From contig CALJLC010000142.1 in NCBI GenBank assembly GCA_937982605.1, positions 1 through 10,928 on the forward strand: 10,928 nt of DNA. The letters are read 5' to 3'. Both the position numbers and the translations under genes were made by a program. A model generated the notes under the pieces. It saw nothing but the letters and a program-made list of their open reading frames with translations, was not told where the DNA came from and did not search any database. Shown here in pieces: positions 1-7,155 of this stretch. The DNA comes from an uncultured Gemmatimonadales bacterium. GTDB taxonomy: Bacteria; Gemmatimonadota; Gemmatimonadetes; Longimicrobiales; Gaopeijiaceae. Each line of letters opens with the position of its first letter. Position 1 is the stretch's first letter.

Positions 1-957
1 GCGCTCGGTCATCTTCGTGCGCGTCGGGCCCGGGATCACGACCTCGTCGAGGTGGCCGCATGGGCGTACGACGCCCTGGGGGGAGCCGCGGGCAGCCCCG
101 CCGAGCGCCGTCAGTTCGACATGCGCATCGTCGAGGTCTCGCTCGCGTCGGGAGACACCGCGGCCGCGCTCGAGGCCCAGCGCCGCGTCGTGGCGTCCTT
201 CTCCGCGGGCTCGGTCGACCGGCGCCGGGCCACCGCCCGGGTGATCCGACTCGAGGGGACCCGCTCGGACCCGGACGAGCTGCGCGGCATGCTCGCGGAC
301 TTCCGGGAGGATTTCCCCAACGCGCCGGAGCTGGACGAGCTCGCGGCGACCGTCGCGGCGGCGCTGCTCACCCGGGGCGACCCGGCCGGAGCGGCCGCCG
401 TGCTGCAGGGCATCGAGGGGCCGCGCAGCTCGCTGGAGCGAGCGTACCTCATGCTCGGCGAGGGCGCGATCGCCGAGGGCCGGGCGGCGCTACTGATGGC
501 GCTGACGGGGCTGCCGCCGGCGGAGGCCACCCCCGTGATCCAGTTCGCCGGGCTCCTCGGGCGGAGCTCCCCGGCCGGGGCCGAGGCGCTCGCGGCCGCG
601 GGGGTCGCGGCCCACGCGGGGAGGGCGGGCGAAGGCGCGCGCGGCCTCGCCGAGGCGGTGAGCGGGCTCGAGCCGGAGGAGCGCCCGGCGCTGCTCGCCG
701 AGGCGGCGCGGATCGCCGACGGGGCCGGAGAGGCCCGCGTCGCGGCCGACATCCGGACCCGGCTGGTGACCGAGCACCCCGACGCGCCGGAGTTCGCCGA
801 GGCGTCTCTGGAGCTCGCCCGCTTTCACGCGCGCACGTCGCGCGGTCGAGCCGAGGCGGTCCGCCTGCTCGAGGAGCTCATTGCATCACGGCCGAACGCG
901 GCGGTCGTGCCCGACGCCCGCGTCGAGCTCGAGCGGCTGAGGAGGACCGGGTCATGA
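1..957 (+). CDS. TPR-like helical-repeat protein, C-terminal part (5' truncated by window)
   Basis: The frame is open from the first base, so the true start lies upstream; the GTG at 52 is only an internal possibility. The visible 318 residues are almost entirely alanine-, glutamate- and arginine-rich amphipathic helices. Pairs of helices separated by short turns and Asp/Pro-rich caps (for example 'EHPDAPEFAEASLELARFHA' followed by another helix pair ending in 'SRPNAAVVPDARVELERL') look like degenerate tetratricopeptide repeats. Such repeats usually form protein-binding scaffolds, and no catalytic motif is visible. The stop overlaps the next start as ATGA, so the two are very probably translated together. 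From memory, TPR proteins often sit beside the secreted amidotransferase-like protein encoded next, so the pair may act together in the cell envelope; this is inference. Whether it has a signal peptide cannot be seen because the N-terminus is missing. Confidence 0.8.
   Translation, partial: ALGHLRARRARDHDLVEVAAWAYDALGGAAGSPAERRQFDMRIVEVSLASGDTAAALEAQRRVVASFSAGSVDRRRATARVIRLEGTRSDPDELRGMLADFREDFPNAPELDELAATVAAALLTRGDPAGAAAVLQGIEGPRSSLERAYLMLGEGAIAEGRAALLMALTGLPPAEATPVIQFAGLLGRSSPAGAEALAAAGVAAHAGRAGEGARGLAEAVSGLEPEERPALLAEAARIADGAGEARVAADIRTRLVTEHPDAPEFAEASLELARFHARTSRGRAEAVRLLEELIASRPNAAVVPDARVELERLRRTGS
941..946 (+). promoter_or_regulatory. Ribosome binding site fixing the ATG at 954
   Basis: GGAGGA lies eight bases before the ATG at 954, inside the last codons of the upstream gene. 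It supports 954 as the start rather than the longer open frame that runs back to position 60, which is a shadow of the TPR gene. Confidence 0.65.
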
Positions 958-2246
958 CGCGGCGCGGGCAGTGGAGGTGGACGGTCGGTCGGGTGGCTCG
1001 CGCGCTCGTCGTCGTAGCCGTCGCCGCCGTGGCGCTTCCGGGCGCTCTGGCGGCACAGTGGCTGCTCGTGCCGATGGATCGGGCCCAGCAGAACCACCTG
1101 CGCGCCTACGGCCTGACGTACTGGACCCTCGAGCAGCAGGAGCGCGGGGAGTGGCTGCTCAACTTCCGGGGCGGCTCCTTCCTCCTGCCGGACCGACCGT
1201 CGATCCGCCGGGAGGCTGCGCTGCGCGGCGTCTCGATCGAGCCGATGGGGGCGGCGGCGGAAGCGCGCATGCGGGCCACCATCGCCGGGTCGAACATGGA
1301 GGCGGTGCCGCTGGAGCGGGCGCCGAAGGTGGCGATCTACACGCCACCGAACTCGACGCCGTGGGACGATGCGGTCACCATGGCGCTCGAGTACGCCGGC
1401 ATCCCCTACGAGACGATCTGGGACTACGAGGTGCTGGAGGGCGACCTCTCCGAGTACGAGTGGATCCACCTGCACCACGAGGACTTCACCGGTCAGTACT
1501 CGAAGTTCTTCCTGACCTATTCGGGCGCGCCGTGGCTCCAGGAGGAAGTCGCCCGCAACCAGGAGGTGGCGCGCAGCGGGCGCTTCGCGGACGTACCGGC
1601 CCTCAAGAAGCACGTCGCCCGGACCATCCGGGACTACGTCGATGCGGGCGGGTTCCTCTTCGCGATGTGCTCGGCCACGGAAACGCTCGAGCTCGCCCTC
1701 GCAGCCGAGCGCGTCGACATCGCGGCGGCGTACTCGGACGGAACCCCTCCCGACCCGAACGCCTCGGCCGCCATGAACTGGGACCTGGCGATGGCCTTCG
1801 AGGGAGCCCAGGTCCAGGTCGCGCCGTCGGTGAACTCCTTCTCCGACATCGACGGTCACCAGGTGAACACGCCGTGGCGAGAGGAACTCGGCGTCTACAC
1901 CCTCTTCGACTTCTCGGCCAAGTTCGATCCCGTCCCCGCGATGCTCACGCAGAACCACGAGTCGGTGCTCCCGGACTTCTACGGGCTCACCACGTCGTTC
2001 CGGGAGGACCGGCTCAAGGCCGGCACCATCGTGCTCGCCCGGGAGAACGGCCGGGCCAAGTACCTGCACGGCAACCTGGGCGAAGGGACGTGGACGTACT
2101 TCGGAGGGCATGACCCCGAGGACGCGGAGCACCAGATCGGGGACCCGCAGACGGATCTCTCGCTGCACCCCAATTCGCCCGGCTATCGCCTGATCCTGAA
2201 CAACGTCCTCTTCCCGGCCGCGAGGAAGAAGAAGCTCAAGACTTGA
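954..2246 (+). CDS. Secreted class I amidotransferase-like protein (often labelled 'asparagine synthetase B')
   Basis: This 430-residue protein starts with a clear signal peptide: a positively charged start, a hydrophobic core at about residues 14-32, and an Ala-rich cleavage region near 31-35 before 'QWLLVPMD'. It is therefore probably exported. The mature part resembles a family I recall from Bacteroidota and Gemmatimonadota that databases often call asparagine synthetase B. Shared landmarks are 'HLRAYGLTYW', 'LLNFRGGSF' and the segment 'AGGFLFAMCSATETLE'. That last segment looks like the nucleophile elbow of a class I glutamine-amidotransferase fold, with Cys239 as candidate nucleophile, and 'YFGGHDPED' (His386) may supply the histidine. 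I see no N-terminal Cys amidotransferase domain and no ATP-pyrophosphatase motif (SGGxDS), so it is not a true AsnB. The substrate is unknown. It overlaps the TPR gene (ATGA) and the helicase gene (TTGA). Confidence 0.8.
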   Translation: MTRRGQWRWTVGRVARALVVVAVAAVALPGALAAQWLLVPMDRAQQNHLRAYGLTYWTLEQQERGEWLLNFRGGSFLLPDRPSIRREAALRGVSIEPMGAAAEARMRATIAGSNMEAVPLERAPKVAIYTPPNSTPWDDAVTMALEYAGIPYETIWDYEVLEGDLSEYEWIHLHHEDFTGQYSKFFLTYSGAPWLQEEVARNQEVARSGRFADVPALKKHVARTIRDYVDAGGFLFAMCSATETLELALAAERVDIAAAYSDGTPPDPNASAAMNWDLAMAFEGAQVQVAPSVNSFSDIDGHQVNTPWREELGVYTLFDFSAKFDPVPAMLTQNHESVLPDFYGLTTSFREDRLKAGTIVLARENGRAKYLHGNLGEGTWTYFGGHDPEDAEHQIGDPQTDLSLHPNSPGYRLILNNVLFPAARKKKLKT

Positions 2247-4972
2247 GCGGACGTCGGCGGCCGACGGGGATCCCCGAGGACTTCCCGGTGACGCTCCCGC
2301 GGGAGGCCCTCGCCGGAGTCGACGGGATCGAGCACGACCGCCCGTCGGGACGCCCCGGCGCGGAGGGGCTGGCGGATGCGGCGCTCCCGGGTGGCTTGCC
2401 CCCCGGCGTCCTGGAGCGGGCGGCACCGCCGCGCCGGGAGTCGCCGCTGCGACCGCTCTCGCTCTCGGAGGAGGCCGCGCGCCGCATCCGGCGGGAGATC
2501 GACCGGGCCGGCGGACGGGAAGTGTGTTTCCTGGCCTCGGTCGACGAGGAGCGCGTCGTCCACGACGCCCGCGCGGTGGCGCGGGGCAACTTCGACGCGG
2601 TGCTGGTGGCGGCACGCGACGCCCCCTCCGGCGGGGTGATGATCCACAACCATCCGAGCGGCGCGCTCGAGCCGTCCGACGCGGACATGAGCGTGGCGGC
2701 CCACCTGTACGAGCAGGGGCTGGGGACGGTCATCGTCGACAACGACGCCTCGCGGCTGTACGTGGTCGTGGAGCCGCCGCGCCCGCGCCGGCGCGTGGAG
2801 CTGGCCGCGGAAGAGCTCGACGCCGTGCTCGCGCCCGGAGGGGCGCTGTCGGCGCGCTACGCGGGATACGAGGACCGACCCGGGCAGCGTGCCATGCTCG
2901 CCGCGGTGACGGCGCGGTTCAACGAGGGCGGGGTGTCGCTCGTGGAAGCCGGAACGGGGACCGGCAAGTCGCTGGCGTACCTGCTGCCGGCGGCGCTCTG
3001 GGCTCGCGCGAACGACGAGAGGACCGTCGTCTCGACGAACACGATCAACCTGCAGGAGCAGCTGGCCGGCAAGGATCTGCCGCTCGTGCAGGAGCTCGTC
3101 GGCGACGTGTCCTGGGCGCTGGTGAAGGGCCGCGGCAACTACGTCTCCATCCGGCGGGCGCTCCTGGCGCAGGAAAGCCAGGGCTCGCTCTTCGAGGAGG
3201 ACCGGACCGAGGAGCTCCGCTCGATCCTCGAGTGGATCGAGTCGACCGACGACGGCTCGCTCTCGGACCTCGGCTTCTCCCCGGCGGAGGAGACGTGGGA
3301 GGAGGTGCGCAGCGACGCCGACATCTGCCTCCGCGCGCGCTGTCCGCACTTCCAGCAGTGCTTCTACCAACGCTCGCGGAGGCGAGCGGCCGCGGCCGAG
3401 GTGCTGGTCGTGAACCATCACCTGCTCTTCACCGATCTGGCCGTGCGCCGCGCCACCGAGAACTGGACCCAGTCGGCGGTGCTGCCGGCGTATCAGCGCG
3501 TGGTGCTCGACGAGGCCCACAACGTCGAGGACGCGGCCACCTCGCACATCGGCGTCGAGGTGACCCGGCGCGGGCTGTACCGGGCCATGTCCAGGCTCGA
3601 CCGGCGGGGGCGGGGGATCCTGACCGCCGTCCACGAGGCGGTGGCCGGCGCGGACGACGGACCCGCGCTCCGCGAGCGGGTGGAGAACCGGGTGCGTCCC
3701 GCGCTCTCCCGTGCCCAGGCCGCCGTGGAGGGGCTGGTCGAACGCCTCGAGCCCTTCGCCCCGCCCGGAGCCGGGGCGGTGCGACTGGGTGACGCCGAGG
3801 CCGTCGAGCCGGCCGAGGACGACGACGTGGCCGAGCGGCTGCGGGGTGCCGTCACCGCGCTGGGCAGGCTGGAGCGTGAGCTGTCCGAGCTCCGTGCCCG
3901 GCTGGAACTGTCCGAGACGCTGTCGGAGCCGCTGGAGGGCCGCATTCTCGACCTCCGGTCGGTGGAGCGCCGCATCGCGGCGTCGGTGCACGGCCTCCGG
4001 CTGGTCCTCGCCCCGGGGGACGAGGCCTCGGCCTTCGTGCGCTGGCTCGAGTCGCGCGGCCGGGGCCCGAGGGCCAACCTCGTCCTGGCGGCGGCCCCGA
4101 TCGAGCTCGGCGAGCTGCTCCGCGAGTCGCTGTTCACGCGGGCCGAGACGACCGTGCTCACCTCGGCTACCCTGACCACGCGGCGCCGCTTCGACTTCCT
4201 GCGCGACCGGCTGGGCATCGGCCCCGACGCGCTCGCCCAGGCCGAGGAAGAGGTCGAGATCACCGAGCATATCGTGCTGTCGCCCTTCGACTTCCGGAGT
4301 CAGGCCCTGCTCGCGGTCCCGACCGATCTGCCGGAGGCGGGTCCCGGTGCCCACGGCTTCGACGAGGCCACCGCGGTCGTGCTCGAGGAGTTCGCGGCGA
4401 TCACGGACGGGGGGGTGTTCGCGCTCTTCACCTCGCACTCGGCGCTCCGGCGCGTCGCGACGGCCCTGCGCGAGGCCGGCGTCGACGGTCGATGGCCGCT
4501 CTTCGTGCAGGGCGAGGTCGACCGGTACCGGCTCCTCGACCGCTTCGTCCGCAGCGGGCGTGGCGTCCTCCTCGGAACCTCCTCGTTCTGGGAGGGCGTC
4601 GACGTGCCCGGGGAGCCGCTCCGGGGGCTGCTCATCCAGAAGCTCCCCTTCAGGGTGCCCACGGAGCCCATCACCGCCGCCCGCATGGAGGCACTCCAGC
4701 GGCGGGGAATGGACCCGTTCCAGCACTTCATGCTTCCGCACGCGGCGCTCCGACTCAAGCAGGGATTCGGTCGCCTCGTCCGTGCCCGCACGGACCGCGG
4801 CGCCGTCCTGATGCTCGACGACCGGATCCTGCGGAAGCGGTACGGGCGATATCTCCGCGAGTCGCTCCCGGACGCGCCGCTGGTGAAGGGCGCGTGGGTC
4901 GACGTCCGACGCCGGATCCGCGACTTCTACGACGGGCCGGCGGCCCTTGGAGGCGCGCGGGGGCCTGCCTAG
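2243..4972 (+). CDS. RadC/JAB-domain fused to DinG/XPD-family DNA helicase
   Basis: The 909-residue protein has two parts. Residues about 73-178 form a JAB (MPN) domain like that of RadC, with the metal motif HNHPSG (His135, His137) followed by PSDAD (Ser145, Asp148); Glu93 could be the matching acid. Residues about 204-905 form a superfamily 2 helicase of the DinG/XPD type: Walker A GTGTGKS (237-243), motif Ia STNTINLQEQL (264-274), DEAH box (423-426), TSATLT (640-645), GTSSFWEGVDVPG (778-790) and QGFGRLVR (840-847). DinG enzymes unwind DNA 5' to 3', including D-loops and R-loops. Cys362, Cys367 and Cys373 match the spacing of the last three Fe-S ligands of E. coli DinG, but the first ligand is Ser302. 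The TTG start gives a TTGA overlap with the upstream gene; a GTG at 2288 is an alternative. The N-terminal 70 residues are Pro/Arg-rich and probably disordered. In many Firmicutes DinG proteins an exonuclease occupies this N-terminal place. Helicase class is near certain; the role of the JAB part is not. Confidence 0.93.
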   Translation: MSGRRRPTGIPEDFPVTLPREALAGVDGIEHDRPSGRPGAEGLADAALPGGLPPGVLERAAPPRRESPLRPLSLSEEAARRIRREIDRAGGREVCFLASVDEERVVHDARAVARGNFDAVLVAARDAPSGGVMIHNHPSGALEPSDADMSVAAHLYEQGLGTVIVDNDASRLYVVVEPPRPRRRVELAAEELDAVLAPGGALSARYAGYEDRPGQRAMLAAVTARFNEGGVSLVEAGTGTGKSLAYLLPAALWARANDERTVVSTNTINLQEQLAGKDLPLVQELVGDVSWALVKGRGNYVSIRRALLAQESQGSLFEEDRTEELRSILEWIESTDDGSLSDLGFSPAEETWEEVRSDADICLRARCPHFQQCFYQRSRRRAAAAEVLVVNHHLLFTDLAVRRATENWTQSAVLPAYQRVVLDEAHNVEDAATSHIGVEVTRRGLYRAMSRLDRRGRGILTAVHEAVAGADDGPALRERVENRVRPALSRAQAAVEGLVERLEPFAPPGAGAVRLGDAEAVEPAEDDDVAERLRGAVTALGRLERELSELRARLELSETLSEPLEGRILDLRSVERRIAASVHGLRLVLAPGDEASAFVRWLESRGRGPRANLVLAAAPIELGELLRESLFTRAETTVLTSATLTTRRRFDFLRDRLGIGPDALAQAEEEVEITEHIVLSPFDFRSQALLAVPTDLPEAGPGAHGFDEATAVVLEEFAAITDGGVFALFTSHSALRRVATALREAGVDGRWPLFVQGEVDRYRLLDRFVRSGRGVLLGTSSFWEGVDVPGEPLRGLLIQKLPFRVPTEPITAARMEALQRRGMDPFQHFMLPHAALRLKQGFGRLVRARTDRGAVLMLDDRILRKRYGRYLRESLPDAPLVKGAWVDVRRRIRDFYDGPAALGGARGPA

Positions 4973-4975
4973 ATT
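4947..4975 (+). promoter_or_regulatory. Possible sigma-70-like promoter for the small membrane protein
   Basis: TTGGAG (4947-4952) and TAGATT (4970-4975) are separated by exactly 17 bases. They overlap the end of the helicase gene and lie about 50 bases before the ATG at 5026. Each box matches the usual consensus at four of six positions. In a GC-rich genome an AT-rich hexamer at the right spacing is suggestive but not proof. Confidence 0.35.
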
Positions 4976-5025
4976 CCGCGCGGCCGGAAGGGCCGGCCCC
5001 TCACCCCGAACACCCGGACGAGACG

Positions 5026-5226
5026 ATGACGCGCATCTTCGGATTCGGCATCGGCATTCTCTACCTCGGTATCGCGTACGGGGCCCTGACGCGGGCCAAC
5101 CAGGGCTGGGCGACCGGCTACGAAGACGTCGGCTTCTGGTGGACGGTCATCGCGGTCATCCTGGCCATCGCCGCGACCGGAGCCCTCGTCGGGACCTGGC
5201 TCCACACGCGGCCCCGCGAGGGCTGA
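5026..5226 (+). CDS. Small two-pass membrane protein, 66 residues, function unknown
   Basis: The ATG at 5026 opens a 66-residue protein with two hydrophobic stretches: about residues 4-22 ('IFGFGIGILYLGIAYGAL') and about 37-59 (from 'FWWTVIAVI' to 'VGTWL'). They are joined by a polar loop containing 'TRANQGWATGYEDVG', and the tail ends in charged 'HTRPREG'. I do not recognise the family. The sharp switch from helicase-like to strongly hydrophobic composition, the good start position and the stop before a spacer containing a terminator argue that it is a real gene. It lies 53 bases after the helicase gene and may have its own promoter. The ribosome site (GGACGAG, 5017-5023) is weak. Positive charges at both ends suggest that both termini face the cytoplasm. 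Confidence 0.7.
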   Translation: MTRIFGFGIGILYLGIAYGALTRANQGWATGYEDVGFWWTVIAVILAIAATGALVGTWLHTRPREG

Positions 5227-5241
5227 ACCGGCGACGCGCCC

Positions 5242-5257
5242 GCGCGCCGTAGCGCGC
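5242..5257 (+). repeat. Short GC hairpin after the small membrane protein gene
   Basis: GCGCGC (5242-5247) and GCGCGC (5252-5257) can pair around a CGTA loop, 16 bases after the stop. It may add to the stronger hairpin downstream, or be a chance effect of the base composition. Confidence 0.3.
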
Positions 5258-5277
5258 CCGGGCCCGAACGACTACAA

Positions 5278-5311
5278 CGAGGGGCCGCCCGCACCGTCGG
5301 GCGGCCCCTCG
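5278..5311 (+). terminator. Strong 14-bp GC hairpin, probable terminator
   Basis: A perfect 14-base stem, CGAGGGGCCGCCCG (5278-5291) with CGGGCGGCCCCTCG (5298-5311), closes a six-base loop CACCGT. It lies in the 117-base gap between the small membrane protein and the FAH-family gene, where a transcription stop is expected. The usual T run is almost absent (GCTTCGATCC follows), so it may be a T-poor terminator or a 3' RNA-stabilising hairpin. Confidence 0.7.
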
Positions 5312-5343
5312 CTTCGATCCACCGCCCCCGGGACGGGACGCCC

Positions 5344-5964
5344 ATGAACGCCATTCGACCCTCGAAGATCGTCTGCGTCGGCCGCAACTACGCCAAGCAC
5401 GCGGCGGAGCTCGGCAACGACGTGCCCAGCGAGCCGCTCATCTTCCTCAAGCCCCCGTCCGCGCTGGTCTCCGACGGCGATCCGATCGTGATGCCCGCCG
5501 GAGTGGGGCGGGTCGACTTCGAGGGGGAGATCGGCGTCGTGATCGGGACCCGGGCCCGCAACGTCGATCGTGCGGACGCGTGGCGCCACGTGGAGGCGCT
5601 CGTCGCTCTCAACGACGTCACCGCGCGGGACCTCCAGAAGACGGACGACCAGTGGACGCGGGCCAAGGGCTTCGACTCCTTCTGCCCGGTCGGCACGCCG
5701 GTGCCGGTCGGCGAAGTGGACCGAGACGCCCTCGCGGTCACGACTCGCGTCAACGGGGAGGTGCGCCAGCAGGGCTCCGCGACGGAGATGGCCTTCGACA
5801 TCCCGGCCATCCTGGAGTTCGTTTCCGGCATCATGACCCTCGAGCCGGGCGACCTCGTCGCCACCGGCACGCCGGACGGGATCGGCCCGCTGGCGGCGGG
5901 CGACGTCGTCGAAGTCGAGGTCGCCGGGGTGGGGACGGTCCGCAATCCGGTCGTGCAGGGCTGA
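5344..5964 (+). CDS. Fumarylacetoacetate hydrolase (FAH) family enzyme, FAHD1-like
   Basis: The 206-residue protein is a short, single-domain member of the FAH family, which cleaves or isomerises beta-diketo acids such as acylpyruvates, or decarboxylates oxaloacetate, using Mg2+ or Mn2+. The start 'KIVCVGRNYAKHAAELG' is the typical opening, with His19 in the catalytic position. Metal ligands are Glu60 and Glu62 in 'DFEGEIGVVIG' and Asp91 in 'ALNDVTARDLQ'. Lys108 in 'AKGFDSFCPVG' and the loop 'TGTPDGIGPL' (174-183) are also family hallmarks. The length matches the FAHD1/YcgM group. Many relatives are named 2-hydroxyhepta-2,4-diene-1,7-dioate isomerase, but nothing nearby suggests aromatic-compound breakdown, so I leave the substrate open. 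It begins 33 bases after the hairpin and its stop overlaps the aminotransferase start (TGATG), so the two form an operon. Confidence 0.93.
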   Translation: MNAIRPSKIVCVGRNYAKHAAELGNDVPSEPLIFLKPPSALVSDGDPIVMPAGVGRVDFEGEIGVVIGTRARNVDRADAWRHVEALVALNDVTARDLQKTDDQWTRAKGFDSFCPVGTPVPVGEVDRDALAVTTRVNGEVRQQGSATEMAFDIPAILEFVSGIMTLEPGDLVATGTPDGIGPLAAGDVVEVEVAGVGTVRNPVVQG

Positions 5965-7127
5965 TGCCGCGCACCACGGCCCGCTTCGGGTCGCTCCCCC
6001 CGTACCCGCTGGCGGAGATGAAAGCGATCCGCCGGCGCATCGAGGCCGAAGGCGCCGACGTCATCGATCTCGGCGCGGGGGACGCACCGCTCGACCCTCC
6101 CCCGGCCGTCGTTGAGAAGCTATGTGAGGTGGCAGGAGACAAGTCTCACTCCCGCTATGCGTTCCAGCTTGGCCTCCCGGCGTTCCGGGAGTCGGTGGCG
6201 GCCTTCATGTCCGAGCGCTTCGGGGTCACCGTGGACCCGTACCGCGAGATCCTGCCCCTCATCGGATCGAAGGACGGGATCGCGCATCTCCCGTTCGCCT
6301 TCGTCGGGCCGGGCGACGCGGCGATCATGCCCGACCCGGGCTATCAGGCGTACCGTGGCCCCGTGCTGCTGGCCGGGGGCGACCCGCACATGGTCCCGCT
6401 CCGCCCCGACCACGACTTCCTCGTCCCGCTGGGGGACGTCCCGGCCGACGTCGCGGCGCGCTCGCGCATCCTCTACCTCAACTACCCCAACAACCCCACC
6501 GCGGCGGTGGCGCCCGACGCGTACCTCGAGGAGGCGATCGAGTTCAGCCGACGCCACGACCTGCTGCTCGCCTACGACAACGCCTACTCCGAGTTCGGCT
6601 TTAACGGCTATCGCCCCCGCAGCATCCTGGAGTTCGACGGCGCGCGCGACGTCTCCCTCGAATTCCACTCGCTGTCCAAGACGTACAACATGACCGGGTG
6701 GCGGCTGGGTTGGGCGACGGGTGGCGCGGAGCTGATCCAGGCCCTCTCGAAGGTGAAGACGTTCATGGACACGGGGCAGTATCTCGGCATCCAGGCGGCG
6801 GGTGTGGCCGCGCTAGAGAGCTGGGCTACGTGGGTGCCGCAGAACATCGCCCGCTTCGAGCGCCGGGCCGAGCGTGCGACGCAGGCGTTTCGCGCGGCGG
6901 GATTCGACGTCGAGATGCCGCGGGCAACGATGTACCTGTGGGTCCCCGTCCCAGGAGGAGAGCCGTCCGAGGCGTTCGGGCTGCGAGCGCTGGAGTCGGA
7001 GGGGGTGATCGTGCTGCCGGGTGCGTCGCTGGGCGCCGGAGGAGAGGGCTTCTTCCGCGTGGCCCTCACGGAGGACGAAGACCGCCTCGACGAGGCGGCC
7101 CGCCGGCTCTCCCGGCTCCTCTCGTGA
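5964..7127 (+). CDS. dapL: PLP aminotransferase, LL-diaminopimelate aminotransferase-like
   Basis: The 387-residue protein is a fold type I class I/II aminotransferase. It carries the PLP signatures 'GSKDGIAHLPFAF' (101-113), 'NYPNNPT' with Asn177, 'AYDNAYSE' with Asp205, 'SLSKTYNMTGWRLGW' with the Schiff-base Lys239 and Arg247, and Arg365 in 'FFRVAL' for the substrate carboxylate. The run from GSKDGI to PDPGYQAY and the 'EFHSLSKTYNMTGWR' block match my memory of the bacterial and archaeal DapL branch best. DapL makes LL-diaminopimelate from tetrahydrodipicolinate and glutamate for lysine and peptidoglycan. An aspartate or other amino-acid aminotransferase is the main alternative. The ATG overlaps the FAH stop by one base, with a weak AGGG upstream. 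Codons about 50-69 are unusually AT-ended for this window. Confidence 0.88.
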   Translation: MPRTTARFGSLPPYPLAEMKAIRRRIEAEGADVIDLGAGDAPLDPPPAVVEKLCEVAGDKSHSRYAFQLGLPAFRESVAAFMSERFGVTVDPYREILPLIGSKDGIAHLPFAFVGPGDAAIMPDPGYQAYRGPVLLAGGDPHMVPLRPDHDFLVPLGDVPADVAARSRILYLNYPNNPTAAVAPDAYLEEAIEFSRRHDLLLAYDNAYSEFGFNGYRPRSILEFDGARDVSLEFHSLSKTYNMTGWRLGWATGGAELIQALSKVKTFMDTGQYLGIQAAGVAALESWATWVPQNIARFERRAERATQAFRAAGFDVEMPRATMYLWVPVPGGEPSEAFGLRALESEGVIVLPGASLGAGGEGFFRVALTEDEDRLDEAARRLSRLLS

Positions 7128-7155
7128 CGTCGCCCGGAACGCGGGCAGGCCCGAG

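Noticed and set aside
60..953. Upstream extension of the secreted protein's frame
   Set aside because: The extension is an Arg/Gly-rich shadow of the TPR gene. A signal peptide and GGAGGA ribosome site place the start at 954.
954..2246. Calling the protein a true asparagine synthetase
   Set aside because: The AsnB N-terminal cysteine and ATP-pyrophosphatase motif are absent, and a signal peptide is present.
825..2615. Minus-strand open frame across the secreted protein and helicase start
   Set aside because: It crosses two genes on the other strand and has shadow-like composition with no start signal or domain.
2183..4741. Long minus-strand open frame opposite the helicase gene
   Set aside because: Very GC-rich DNA leaves long antisense frames. 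Its product is a low-complexity Arg/Gly/Glu/His/Pro mix with no motif, while the + strand frame has every helicase motif.
2243..4972. Part of an antiviral defence island
   Set aside because: Helicase-nuclease-like fusions occur in defence systems, but the neighbours are housekeeping or envelope genes and there are no mobile or other defence genes in the window.
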